From an uncultured Comamonadaceae bacterium (GTDB taxonomy: Bacteria; Pseudomonadota; Gammaproteobacteria; Burkholderiales; Burkholderiaceae), in NCBI GenBank assembly GCA_946482115.1, contig CAMLQP010000098.1, positions 1-9,302 of the forward strand: a stretch of DNA of 9,302 bases, read 5' to 3'. Position 1 is the stretch's first letter; every line of letters starts with the position of its first letter. The notes beneath the pieces were generated by a model. That model saw only the letters and a program-made list of their open reading frames with translations, searched no databases and had not been told where the DNA came from. The position numbers and the translations under genes were made by a program. Of the stretch, positions 1 to 6,429 are shown piece after piece.

Positions 1-59
1 AGGACGGCAGCGAGGGGCTGCTGGCGCATGTGAAGCGCCAGCTGGGCCTGGCGCCCTGA
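1..59 (+). CDS. 3' end of an unidentified plus-strand gene
   Basis: Only the last 18 codons and a TGA stop (57-59) are in the window; the gene begins to the left of it. The reading frame ends in DGSEGLLAHVKRQLGLAP. Of these 18 codons, 17 end in G or C, which fits coding use in this genome; one of the other two plus frames hits a stop early and the other shows no such bias. The gene converges on the Bug-family gene, with 11 bases between the two stop codons, so it probably belongs to a different transcription unit. The tail is too short to assign a family. Confidence 0.5.
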   Translation, partial: DGSEGLLAHVKRQLGLAP

Positions 60-70
60 CCCGTCCGGCC

Positions 71-1045
71 CTATTCCTTGAACGTCAGCTTGGCATCGCT
101 GGCGATGCGCCGGTAGAGCACCATGTCCTGCTGGACCGCGCTGGCCAGCGCCGAGGGCGACCCGCTGGAGGCGGTGATGCCCAGGTCTTCCATCTGCTTG
201 ACCAGGCCGGGGTCGGCCAGCGCCGCGTTGACGGCCTTGTTCAGCCGCTCCACCACCGCAGCCGGCGTGCCCACCGGGGCGAACAGACCCAGCCAGGACC
301 CGAGGACAAAGTCCTTGAGGCCGCTCTCGGCCGCCGTGGGGACGAGCGGCAGGCGCGGGTCGCGGTGTTTGCCCGTGACCGCGACGATCTTCACCTTGCC
401 CGCGTCGGCGTAGGACTTCGCGGTGGCGTCGAAGGTCAGATCCAGCACCCCGCCGGCGACGTCGATGATGGCGGCCGCGGTGGACTTGTATGGCACATGA
501 ACCATCTCGGTGCCCGTCAGGCTCTGGAAGAACTCGCCAGCAAAGTGGGCCCCGCTGCCCATGCCCGCGCTGCCGTAGCTCAGCTGCCCGGGGTGCTTGC
601 GGGCGTGGGCGATGAACTCGCCGAGGGTGTTGACGGGCAACCGGTTGCTCACCACCACGGGCAGGCCGTAGGTGCCCACCAGGGCCACAGGCGCCAGCGC
701 CTTCACCGGGTCGTACTTCACCGCCGTGTCCGTGATGGGCAGGATGCTGTAGCTGGGGTTGGTGAACAGCAGGGTCGTGCCGTCCGGGTCGGCGCGCATG
801 ACGGTCTCGGAACCGATGCGCGAACCCGCCCCAGGGCGGTTCTCGATGACCAGGGTCTGTGCCAGCGACTTCGACACGCGGTCCAGCACGCCCCGCGCCA
901 CCTGGTCGGTGATGCCACCGGCCACGAAGGGCACGACCACCTTGATGACGTTGGCACTGGATTGCGCCGACGCCGCGGCCGGCGCGCCGAGCACGGCCGC
1001 GCCGGCAAGTGTCTGGAGCAGGCGGCGCCTGGAGGGATCAAACAT
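71..1045 (-). CDS. Bug/TctC-family tripartite tricarboxylate transporter substrate-binding protein
   Basis: A periplasmic solute-binding protein of 324 aa, the usual family length. Bug proteins capture small carboxylates for TctAB-type secondary transporters or act as sensors. The N-terminus carries a twin-arginine-like signal (SRRRLLQ, residues 5-11), a hydrophobic Ala/Leu stretch and an ASA-Q cleavage site near residue 27. The mature part shows the family marks: VPFVAGGITDQVAR (38-51), the ENRPGAGSRIGS loop (68-79) and YGSAGMGSGAHFAGE (157-171). The ATG at 1045 was chosen because AGGAGA lies 6 bases upstream and the signal peptide starts there; the frame stays open to 1108 but that extension would bury the signal. 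It is the last gene of the minus-strand cluster, 35 bases after the aldehyde dehydrogenase. No TctA or TctB membrane gene is present, which is common for orphan Bug genes in Burkholderiales. The ligand cannot be read from sequence. Confidence 0.93.
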   Translation of the reverse strand: MFDPSRRRLLQTLAGAAVLGAPAAASAQSSANVIKVVVPFVAGGITDQVARGVLDRVSKSLAQTLVIENRPGAGSRIGSETVMRADPDGTTLLFTNPSYSILPITDTAVKYDPVKALAPVALVGTYGLPVVVSNRLPVNTLGEFIAHARKHPGQLSYGSAGMGSGAHFAGEFFQSLTGTEMVHVPYKSTAAAIIDVAGGVLDLTFDATAKSYADAGKVKIVAVTGKHRDPRLPLVPTAAESGLKDFVLGSWLGLFAPVGTPAAVVERLNKAVNAALADPGLVKQMEDLGITASSGSPSALASAVQQDMVLYRRIASDAKLTFKE

Positions 1046-1080
1046 GGGAGTCTCCTGGTTGTGATTCGAGAACAGGACGG

Positions 1081-2550
1081 TCAGCGGATGTCGATGCCGT
1101 CCCAGCACAGGTACTTGATTTCAAGGAATTCGTCGATGCCGTACTGGGAGCCTTCGCGCCCCAGCCCGCTTTGCTTGACGCCGCCGAAGGGCGCGACCTC
1201 GGTGGAGATCAGACCGGTGTTGATGCCCACCATGCCGGATTCGATGGCCTCGGCCGTGCGCCAGATGCGCGAGGCGTCCCGGCTGAAGAGGTAGGACGCC
1301 AGGCCGAACTCGGTGTCGTTGGCCATCGCGATCGCCTCCTCGTCGGTGTGGAAGCGGATCAGGGGCATCACGGGGCCGAAGGTCTCCTCGATGGCAACGG
1401 CCATCTGGGGCCTCACGTCGGCGAGCACCGTGGGCTCGTAGAAACCGCTGCCCAGGGCATGGCGCTGCCCGCCGGTGAGCACGCGCGCCCCGGCCGCGAC
1501 GGCGTCGGCCACATGCGCCTCGACCTTGCGCACGGCGGCCGCGTCGATCATGGGACCGATCTGCACGCCGTCTTCCAGCCCATGGCCGACCTTCAGGTCC
1601 GCCACGCGCTCGGCCAGGCGCCGCGCCAATGCGTCGTGAATGCCGTCCTGCACCATCACGCGGTTGGCCGCGATGCAGGACTGGCCGGTGTTGCGGAACT
1701 TGGCCACCAGGATGCCTTCCACGGCCAGGTCCAGGTCGGCGTCGTCGAACACGATGCAGGGCGCGTTGCCGCCCAGCTCCATCGAGCATTTCTTGATGGT
1801 GGCAGCGGACTGCTGCAGCAGCACACGGCCGACTTCCGTCGAGCCGGTGAAGGTGATTTTGCGAACCAGGGGGTGTGCGGTCAGCACGCCGCCGATGGCG
1901 CGCGTGTCGCTGCCGGTGACCACATTGAACACGCCGGCCGGCACGCCGGCACGCAGGGCGAGTTCGCCCAGGGCCAGCGCCGTCAGCGGCGTCTGGCTGG
2001 CGGGCTTGACCACCATGGTGCAGCCCGCGGCGAGCGCCGGGCCGGCCTTGCGGGCGATCATCGCGGCCGGGAAGTTCCAGGGCGTGATCGCCGCGCAGAC
2101 GCCGATGGGCTGCTTGAGCGCGACGATGCGCTGCGTGTCCTTGGGGGCGGGGATCACGTCGCCGCGCACGCGCTTGGCTTCTTCGGCGAACCACTGCACG
2201 AAGCCGGCGGCGTAGTCGATTTCACCGCGTGCTTCGGCCAGGGGCTTGCCTTCCTCCAGCGTGATCAGCGTGGCCAGGTCGTCCTTGCTGTCCACGATCA
2301 GCTGCCACCAGCGGTACAGGATCTGCGAACGGTGCTTGGCCGTCGTCTTGCGCCAGCGGCGGAAGGCCTGGTCCGCCGCTTCCACGGCGCGGGTGGTTTC
2401 GGCTTCCTTGCAGCGCGGCAGCCGTGCGAGCAGCGAGCCATCCGCCGGATTGAAGAGGTCCGAGGCGCCGTGCGGCGTGTCGGTGATCCAGTGGCCGTCG
2501 ATCAGCGCGGCTTCGCGCCAGAGGCCGGGGTCCTTGAGCAGGGTCTTCAT
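1081..2550 (-). CDS. NAD(P)-dependent aldehyde dehydrogenase, succinate-semialdehyde dehydrogenase (GabD-like) family
   Basis: A cytoplasmic aldehyde dehydrogenase of 489 aa, matching the GabD group in length. It oxidises an aldehyde, in this group usually a carboxylic semialdehyde, to the acid. Visible marks are PWNFPAAM with Asn159, VKPASQTP (181-188) in the cofactor site, FTGSTEVG (234-241), the general-base Glu258 in MELGGNAP, the catalytic Cys292 in NTGQSC, and EETFGPV (388-394). The KPAS motif at the cofactor pocket is shared with NADP-using GabD enzymes, but cofactor choice is not settled. The start at 2550 gives MKTLLKDPGLWREAALIDG, which aligns with the GabD N-terminus; an in-frame ATG at 2559 would add three residues and neither has a strong ribosome site. 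The gene starts 14 bases after the EthD gene stop, so translation may be coupled. Next to a DHDPS-family enzyme, alpha-ketoglutarate semialdehyde is a reasonable alternative substrate to succinate semialdehyde. Confidence 0.93.
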   Translation of the reverse strand: MKTLLKDPGLWREAALIDGHWITDTPHGASDLFNPADGSLLARLPRCKEAETTRAVEAADQAFRRWRKTTAKHRSQILYRWWQLIVDSKDDLATLITLEEGKPLAEARGEIDYAAGFVQWFAEEAKRVRGDVIPAPKDTQRIVALKQPIGVCAAITPWNFPAAMIARKAGPALAAGCTMVVKPASQTPLTALALGELALRAGVPAGVFNVVTGSDTRAIGGVLTAHPLVRKITFTGSTEVGRVLLQQSAATIKKCSMELGGNAPCIVFDDADLDLAVEGILVAKFRNTGQSCIAANRVMVQDGIHDALARRLAERVADLKVGHGLEDGVQIGPMIDAAAVRKVEAHVADAVAAGARVLTGGQRHALGSGFYEPTVLADVRPQMAVAIEETFGPVMPLIRFHTDEEAIAMANDTEFGLASYLFSRDASRIWRTAEAIESGMVGINTGLISTEVAPFGGVKQSGLGREGSQYGIDEFLEIKYLCWDGIDIR

Positions 2551-2564
2551 GGTGCGCATCCGTT

Positions 2565-3314
2565 TCAGGGTTCGAGCCGCTCGTGGATGAGCACCTCGGT
2601 TGCGCAGACGAAGAACGACTGCGCGGGGTCGTAGAACGCGCACCCGGCTTCGGCATTGATCGCCAGCAACGCGCGCTCGTACGCCCGGAACGTGCCCACC
2701 GAAGCGGTGCTGTCGAACCACAGGCTGCCCACGCCTTCGTAGATGGGCACGTCCTTGGCGCCGAAGTACGCCAGCATCGGATTGAACTCACTGACCTGGC
2801 GGTTGTGCACGCAACGCCGGATCGAGACGGCGGCCAAGGGCGACGCGGCCAGCGCGCGTTCGTGCGCCCGCGCCCAGCGCTCGAAGAACGCCGGCAGCGC
2901 CAGGCCTTCGGCCATTCGCAGGTACTGCATGACCTTGGCGCCGACCGCGCGGCCGGGCTGCGGCACCGGCTGTTCGGTCTCCACCGCCACCAGGCTGAGC
3001 GTGCGGCTGGCGTCGGCGAAGTTGGCCGCGTCGGGCCCCACCTTCGTGTGCACATGCTCGTGTGCGAAGTTGGCCTGCATGTCCTGCGGGCTGTCCCACC
3101 ACAGCTCGGTGATCGAGTCGCGCGCCATCGTCATCGTGTGCACGCTGTCGGCGCTGCTGCCGAACGCGCCATCGAAGACGTGGTTCTGCACATAGCGGCG
3201 CAGCTTGGCCGGATGCTCTTTCGAAATCGCGCCGTGCACATGCTGCACGTAGGCCAGGTACTCGGCATGCGTCATGCCGGGTTTGCGGCAGATGGCTGCC
3301 ATCATCTTGATCAT
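2565..3314 (-). CDS. EthD-domain protein with two tandem EthD-like domains
   Basis: A 249-aa protein that looks like a duplicated EthD (dimeric alpha-beta barrel, ferredoxin-like) unit. The first unit spans about residues 1-112: a beta strand MIKMMAAICRK, then GMTHAEYLAYVQHVHG with a conserved-type His27, and a late strand ending ALWW-like at ELWWDS (70-75). The second spans about 125-245: KVMQYLRMAEGL, then PAFFERWARAHER with a matching His151, and GSLWFDS (196-202). Single EthD proteins are about 100 aa. Family members are small accessory proteins or cofactor-free enzymes; EthD is needed in ether degradation and fungal relatives catalyse decarboxylation or dehydration of polyketides. Start at 3314 is supported by GAGGAG 7 bases upstream. 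It sits between the DHDPS-like and aldehyde dehydrogenase genes, so it probably acts on an intermediate of the same route. The exact function is unknown. Confidence 0.85.
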   Translation of the reverse strand: MIKMMAAICRKPGMTHAEYLAYVQHVHGAISKEHPAKLRRYVQNHVFDGAFGSSADSVHTMTMARDSITELWWDSPQDMQANFAHEHVHTKVGPDAANFADASRTLSLVAVETEQPVPQPGRAVGAKVMQYLRMAEGLALPAFFERWARAHERALAASPLAAVSIRRCVHNRQVSEFNPMLAYFGAKDVPIYEGVGSLWFDSTASVGTFRAYERALLAINAEAGCAFYDPAQSFFVCATEVLIHERLEP

Positions 3315-3343
3315 GTGTACTCCTCGGCTGGTCTGTGCTTCAT

Positions 3344-4363
3344 TCAGCAGGGATGACGGCCGGTCATGAACGCCGAGTCGGGGTCGGACGTGACCTCGCA
3401 GCCCGAGGCCACCAGGCCCTGGCGCAGCGACTTCATGAAACGGTCGGGGATGCGCAGCGTGGGCGCGCGCAGCGGGCCGCCGTTGAAACCGGCCAGCCAG
3501 TCCTGGTACTTCCACTGCGTGCGGTTGAGCGCGCCGATGGCCGGGGCTGATGCGGCCGAGGCGGCGGTGTTGGCCTGGCGCGCCGGGTTCACCTTCCAGT
3601 ACAGCGCCATCGCCGCCTCCCAGCGGCCGCTGCGCGCCAGCTCGAACGCGCGCGGGTAGTAGTCGCCCATCCACTGGGTGTTGCTGGTGCCGGAGAACTG
3701 CAGTTGCATCAGGCTCATGAGCGGGATCGCGTCGGCCTCGATGGGACAGCTGATCACCACCTCCTCGCGGAAGTGGTGGTACATCTCGCAGATGCCGGCG
3801 GGCAGCGGGAAGCCCTGCTCCGACTTGATGGCCACGATGTTCGGGCAGTCCGCCAGCAGACGGCGCACCAGCTGCACCGACATGCCGGCCGGGTGCACGC
3901 GCTCGAAGCCCCAGGTCGGGATGGGAAACAGCATCACGCCCAGGTCGGTGGCGTCGCAGAAGGCCTTGGTGTAGTCGTAGATCTCCTGCTCGCTGGTCGG
4001 CCAGAAGTTCGATGGGTACGACAGCAGCACCAGGTCGGCGCCGGCCTTCTCGGCCAGCTTCACGGCCTCGATGTTGTCGGCCAGCGTGCCGAACGCGGCG
4101 TGGAAGAACAGGCCCAGCTGGCCGCCGGCGGTGTCGCGCGCCAATGCGGTGAACTGCGCGTTCTCTTCGGCGGTGATCGCGACCTCGGAGCACAGCAGCG
4201 TGTAGCGGAAGCCCAGCTTTACGACGCGCTCGATGTCGTGGCGGATGCCGCGCTCGTTCAGACGCTTGCAGTCGGCACTGAAGCTGGGGATGGTGACGGC
4301 GGAGCAGCCCACCAGATGTTCACGGGCCCAGGCGCGGGCGTCGCTGCGTTGGTACGAAGCCAT
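3344..4363 (-). CDS. Divergent dihydrodipicolinate synthase (DapA) family lyase/aldolase
   Basis: A 339-aa TIM-barrel protein of the DHDPS/N-acetylneuraminate lyase superfamily. These enzymes form a Schiff base between a lysine and a 2-keto acid and perform aldol or dehydration chemistry. The Schiff-base lysine is seen as Lys180 in NIVAIKSE, and the C-terminal GGPLRAPTLRIPDRFM (295-310) matches the family's closing segment. The usual GTTGE motif is replaced by LLCSEVAIT (56-64), and the tyrosine of the ILYNVP strand is Phe146 in VMLFPIPTWG. A true lysine-pathway DapA is therefore unlikely; retro-aldolase, hydratase-aldolase or a deoxy-keto-acid dehydratase are better guesses. At 339 aa it is longer than the roughly 290 aa of DapA. 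The ATG at 4363 has AAGGAA upstream at good spacing. It lies 24 bases after the OCD-family gene and 29 bases before the EthD gene, and next but one to an aldehyde dehydrogenase that could use an aldehyde product. Confidence 0.85.
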   Translation of the reverse strand: MASYQRSDARAWAREHLVGCSAVTIPSFSADCKRLNERGIRHDIERVVKLGFRYTLLCSEVAITAEENAQFTALARDTAGGQLGLFFHAAFGTLADNIEAVKLAEKAGADLVLLSYPSNFWPTSEQEIYDYTKAFCDATDLGVMLFPIPTWGFERVHPAGMSVQLVRRLLADCPNIVAIKSEQGFPLPAGICEMYHHFREEVVISCPIEADAIPLMSLMQLQFSGTSNTQWMGDYYPRAFELARSGRWEAAMALYWKVNPARQANTAASAASAPAIGALNRTQWKYQDWLAGFNGGPLRAPTLRIPDRFMKSLRQGLVASGCEVTSDPDSAFMTGRHPC

Positions 4364-4387
4364 GGTGTTCCTTTGGATGGAGGACGG

Positions 4388-5407
4388 TTACTTGGAAACG
4401 GGGACGATGCTGTGGGCAAGCGGTGTGCCGATGCCCTGTTCGCGGGCGCGGGCCAGCAGCATTTCGGCGGTGACGACGTCCTGCAGGGCGGAGCCGACGG
4501 ACTTGTAGACCACGATGTCGGCGGCGTTCTGGCGCATGGCCTGGCCCGACACGAGATCACCGAGCGAGACCAGCCTGGACGACACATCGATACCGGCCCG
4601 GTGCGCGGCCAGCAGGTCGCCGGTGTCGTGCGCCACTTCTTCGACCATGTCGGCGACGATGAGGGCGGCCCGCGCCAGCACCTGCTCGTCCACCTCGCGC
4701 TGCTCGGGCAGGGTGGAGCCGACGGACACCACGGTCATGCCGGGCTCCAGCCACTCGCCCCGCAGCACGGGCGACTCGTCGCGGCTGCGCGCGGCGCACA
4801 GCACCACGTCGGCGCCCCGCACCGCGTCCTGCGGGGAAGCCACCGGCACCACCTCCAGAGAGGTCTGGCTGCGCATGTCGGCGGCGAACCGCTCGCGGCT
4901 GGCGGGCGTGGGGCTGAAGACCTGGACAGCCGCCAGCGCGCGGACCGAGGCCAGGGCCAGCAGCAGGCCGCGGGCCTCGAAGCCCGCGCCGATCACGGCC
5001 ACGCGCAGCGGGCGCTGGGGCGCCGCGGTGTCGACGGCGACCGCGGCCGTGGCGGCTGTGCGGATGCCGGTGATCCGGTTGCCGTCGATCAGCGCGGCCA
5101 GGCCCATCGTGGTCTGGTCAAACAGCGAGATGAGGTAGCTGGCCCGGCGATGCGTCATCGACGCCGAGATCAGCTTGCAGCCCAGGTGACCGCCCGAAGG
5201 CGACACGGCGGTGAGCGCGCGCAGCCACAGGCCGTCGCCGCGGGCCATGGAACGCGGCGGCACCATGGCCGGGCTGACGCTGCCGGCGTAGGCCTGGTGC
5301 AGCGCGCGGATGGCCGAGGGCCAGTCGGTGAGACCGGCGACATCGGTGTCGGAAAGGAAGAGGGTCGGCGGCACGGCGATGGCCGCATCGGGGTGGGAAG
5401 TTCCCAA
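4388..5407 (-). CDS. Ornithine cyclodeaminase/mu-crystallin family protein (probable NAD(P)-dependent imine/amino-acid oxidoreductase)
   Basis: A 339-aa member of the OCD/mu-crystallin family, which includes ornithine cyclodeaminase, alanine dehydrogenase, ketimine reductases and EutC-like proteins. The Rossmann nucleotide loop is VIGAGFEARG (138-147). The substrate lysine is Lys78 in LGCKLIS and the arginine is Arg116 in GIRTAAT; the C-terminal family signature is KSVGSALQD (302-310 region). Where Pseudomonas ornithine cyclodeaminase has VGGDCPGKTE with its catalytic Asp, this protein has VGSTLPEQRE, putting Thr232 at that place. A real cyclodeaminase is thus doubtful; reduction or oxidation of an imine/amine fits better. 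The start is a TTG at 5407, six bases after AGGAGA; the next in-frame ATG is at residue 48, which would remove the N-terminal strand. It is the first gene after the 109-base gap and probably the first of the second transcription block. Confidence 0.88.
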   Translation of the reverse strand: MGTSHPDAAIAVPPTLFLSDTDVAGLTDWPSAIRALHQAYAGSVSPAMVPPRSMARGDGLWLRALTAVSPSGGHLGCKLISASMTHRRASYLISLFDQTTMGLAALIDGNRITGIRTAATAAVAVDTAAPQRPLRVAVIGAGFEARGLLLALASVRALAAVQVFSPTPASRERFAADMRSQTSLEVVPVASPQDAVRGADVVLCAARSRDESPVLRGEWLEPGMTVVSVGSTLPEQREVDEQVLARAALIVADMVEEVAHDTGDLLAAHRAGIDVSSRLVSLGDLVSGQAMRQNAADIVVYKSVGSALQDVVTAEMLLARAREQGIGTPLAHSIVPVSK

Positions 5408-5413
5408 GGCATG

Positions 5414-5419
5414 TCTCCT
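5414..5419 (-). promoter_or_regulatory. Ribosome binding site fixing a TTG start for the OCD-family gene
   Basis: AGGAGA on the minus strand lies six bases before the TTG at 5407. An ATG at 5412 is only one base from this site and lies in another frame that gives a dead-end 80-codon open frame, so the TTG is the better start. Confidence 0.65.
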
Positions 5420-5484
5420 GTGAATGGAGACGCATGCTAGGGATCGGTGACCCTCTGAGCGAGCCTCTGGACGCGAAAGCAGCT

Positions 5485-5499
5485 ATCCGGAATCCGGAT
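5485..5499. promoter_or_regulatory. Candidate LysR-type operator (perfect inverted repeat, T-N11-A)
   Basis: ATCCGGA-A-TCCGGAT is a perfect 7-base inverted repeat around one central base. It contains T(5486)-N11-A(5498), the classic LysR-type binding pattern. It lies 78 bases upstream of the OCD-family start and 18 bases after the LysR gene stop, in the only sizeable intergenic gap of the window. A one-base loop makes it a poor hairpin terminator, so an operator is the better reading. Which protein binds it is inferred from proximity only. Confidence 0.5.
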
Positions 5500-5516
5500 G
5501 GCTGAACGCACGGGCC

Positions 5517-6419
5517 TTACGGCGTCAGCAAGGCGGGCGCCGTTTCCAGGATGAGCCGGGACACCTCGCGCAGGGCCTGCGTGGAAGGCCGGTGCAGCGT
5601 GGTGCCCAGCACCACCGAACGCGGCAGCACCGGGTCCACGATGAGCAGGGTCGCCAGCCGCTGGCGCTGTGGCTCGCTCAGCTGGCCCGCCGTGATGGCC
5701 AGACCGCCACCGTGCGCCACGATCTCGTGCTGGAGGTGAATGGAGTCGGCCTCCGCCGCGACCGTCAGCGCCGCACCGTGCTGCCGCGCCAGCGTCTCCA
5801 GTCGCGCGCGCAGCGGGTGGGGGTGCGACGGCAGCACCAGGGGCAGCGCCAGCACGTCCCGGAACGCGATGGACTGGCGACCCGCGAGCGCGTGCCCCAC
5901 GGGAACGACCAGCAACAGCGGCAGTGTGGTCAGCACCGGCTCGTCTGCGCGCGCGGTGTGGTCCTCGCGCAGCAGCAGCGCGAGGTCCAGCCGGCCTTCG
6001 TTGAGCCACTCTTCGAGCTGGGCGCTGGACCCTTCGGTGATGTGCAGCTGCACCTCCGGGAAGCGTTGCCGGGATTCGGCAAACAGCGGGCCGGCGAGCA
6101 CGGCCACGGTCGAGGGCAGCAAGCCGAGGCGGACCTCGCCCATGGGAACGCCCCGGCTGGTACGAATGTCGTCGGCAAGCTGTTCGGCCTCGCGGATCAG
6201 TGCCTTGACGCGGGGATAGATGCGCTCGCCCAGTTCCGTCAGCACCACGCCGCGCCCGGTCCTGCGAAACAGCCGGCTGCCGGACTCTGCCTCCAGCTGG
6301 GCGATGTGCCGGCTGACCACCGACTGGGGCAGGTCCAGCGCGGCCGAGGCGCGCGACAGGCTGCCCATTTCAGCGACCTTCGCGAACAGGTGCCACTTGG
6401 AATCGAGGATGGTCTGCAA
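5517..6419 (-). CDS. LysR-family transcriptional regulator
   Basis: A 300-aa LysR-type regulator, the family's standard length. The winged helix-turn-helix lies at about residues 5-65, with GSLSRASAALDLPQSVVSRH (19-38) as helix-turn-helix and LFRRTGRGVVLTELG (50-64) as the wing. The effector domain runs from about 95 to 295 (for example GEVRLGLLPST and EGRLDLALLL). The start is a TTG at 6419, four bases after a perfect AGGAGG that directly abuts the stop of the SDR gene; no in-frame ATG precedes the helix-turn-helix closely enough. Most LysR genes are divergent from their targets, but this one is co-directional and inserted between two blocks of enzyme genes. It is therefore likely made from the same transcript as the cyclase-to-SDR block and probably acts on the gap downstream and on the promoter outside the window to the right. 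The inducer is not known. Confidence 0.93.
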   Translation of the reverse strand: MQTILDSKWHLFAKVAEMGSLSRASAALDLPQSVVSRHIAQLEAESGSRLFRRTGRGVVLTELGERIYPRVKALIREAEQLADDIRTSRGVPMGEVRLGLLPSTVAVLAGPLFAESRQRFPEVQLHITEGSSAQLEEWLNEGRLDLALLLREDHTARADEPVLTTLPLLLVVPVGHALAGRQSIAFRDVLALPLVLPSHPHPLRARLETLARQHGAALTVAAEADSIHLQHEIVAHGGGLAITAGQLSEPQRQRLATLLIVDPVLPRSVVLGTTLHRPSTQALREVSRLILETAPALLTP

Positions 6420-6423
6420 CCGC

Positions 6424-6429
6424 CCTCCT
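6424..6429 (-). promoter_or_regulatory. Ribosome binding site fixing a TTG start for the LysR gene
   Basis: AGGAGG follows immediately after the TGA stop (6432-6430) of the SDR gene and precedes the TTG at 6419 by four bases. The arrangement suggests translational coupling of the regulator to the enzyme gene before it. Confidence 0.65.

Larger units (their letters stand above)
5408..5516 (-). promoter_or_regulatory. Probable promoter region of the second gene block
   Basis: This 109-base gap separates the LysR gene from the OCD-family gene, while all other gaps are 10-35 bases. It holds the inverted repeat at 5485-5499 and a direct repeat CAGAGG (minus strand; 5464-5469 and 5452-5457) spaced 12 bases apart, followed by TAGCAT as a possible weak -10. 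I see no good -35 box, which would be usual for an activator-dependent promoter. No U-tract hairpin terminator is seen after the LysR gene, so read-through from the first block is also possible. Confidence 0.4.

Noticed and set aside
94..107. CATCGC-TG-GCGATG inverted repeat as a terminator between the convergent genes at the left edge
   Set aside because: It lies inside the Bug coding region, has a two-base loop and no T-tract; no convincing terminator was found between the two stop codons.
1009..2634. A 541-codon open frame on the plus strand opposite the aldehyde dehydrogenase
   Set aside because: Low-complexity His/Gly/Ala/Arg-rich translation and complete overlap with a gene carrying all aldehyde dehydrogenase catalytic motifs.
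5118..5435. Short minus-strand frames starting with ATG at 5435 and 5412 near the OCD-family start, as possible leader peptides
   Set aside because: They run out of frame deep into the OCD-family gene with Arg/Pro/Ala-rich translations, and the ATG at 5412 is too close to the ribosome site.
3704..5440. A 578-codon open frame on the plus strand opposite the DHDPS-like and OCD-family genes
   Set aside because: Its product is rich in His, Gly, Arg, Gln and Ala with no domain motifs, the normal look of an antisense frame in high-GC DNA. The minus-strand genes here have clear family motifs and ribosome sites.
5485..5499. Inverted repeat as a terminator for the LysR gene
   Set aside because: The one-base spacer would not allow a stable hairpin loop and no T-run follows on the minus strand.
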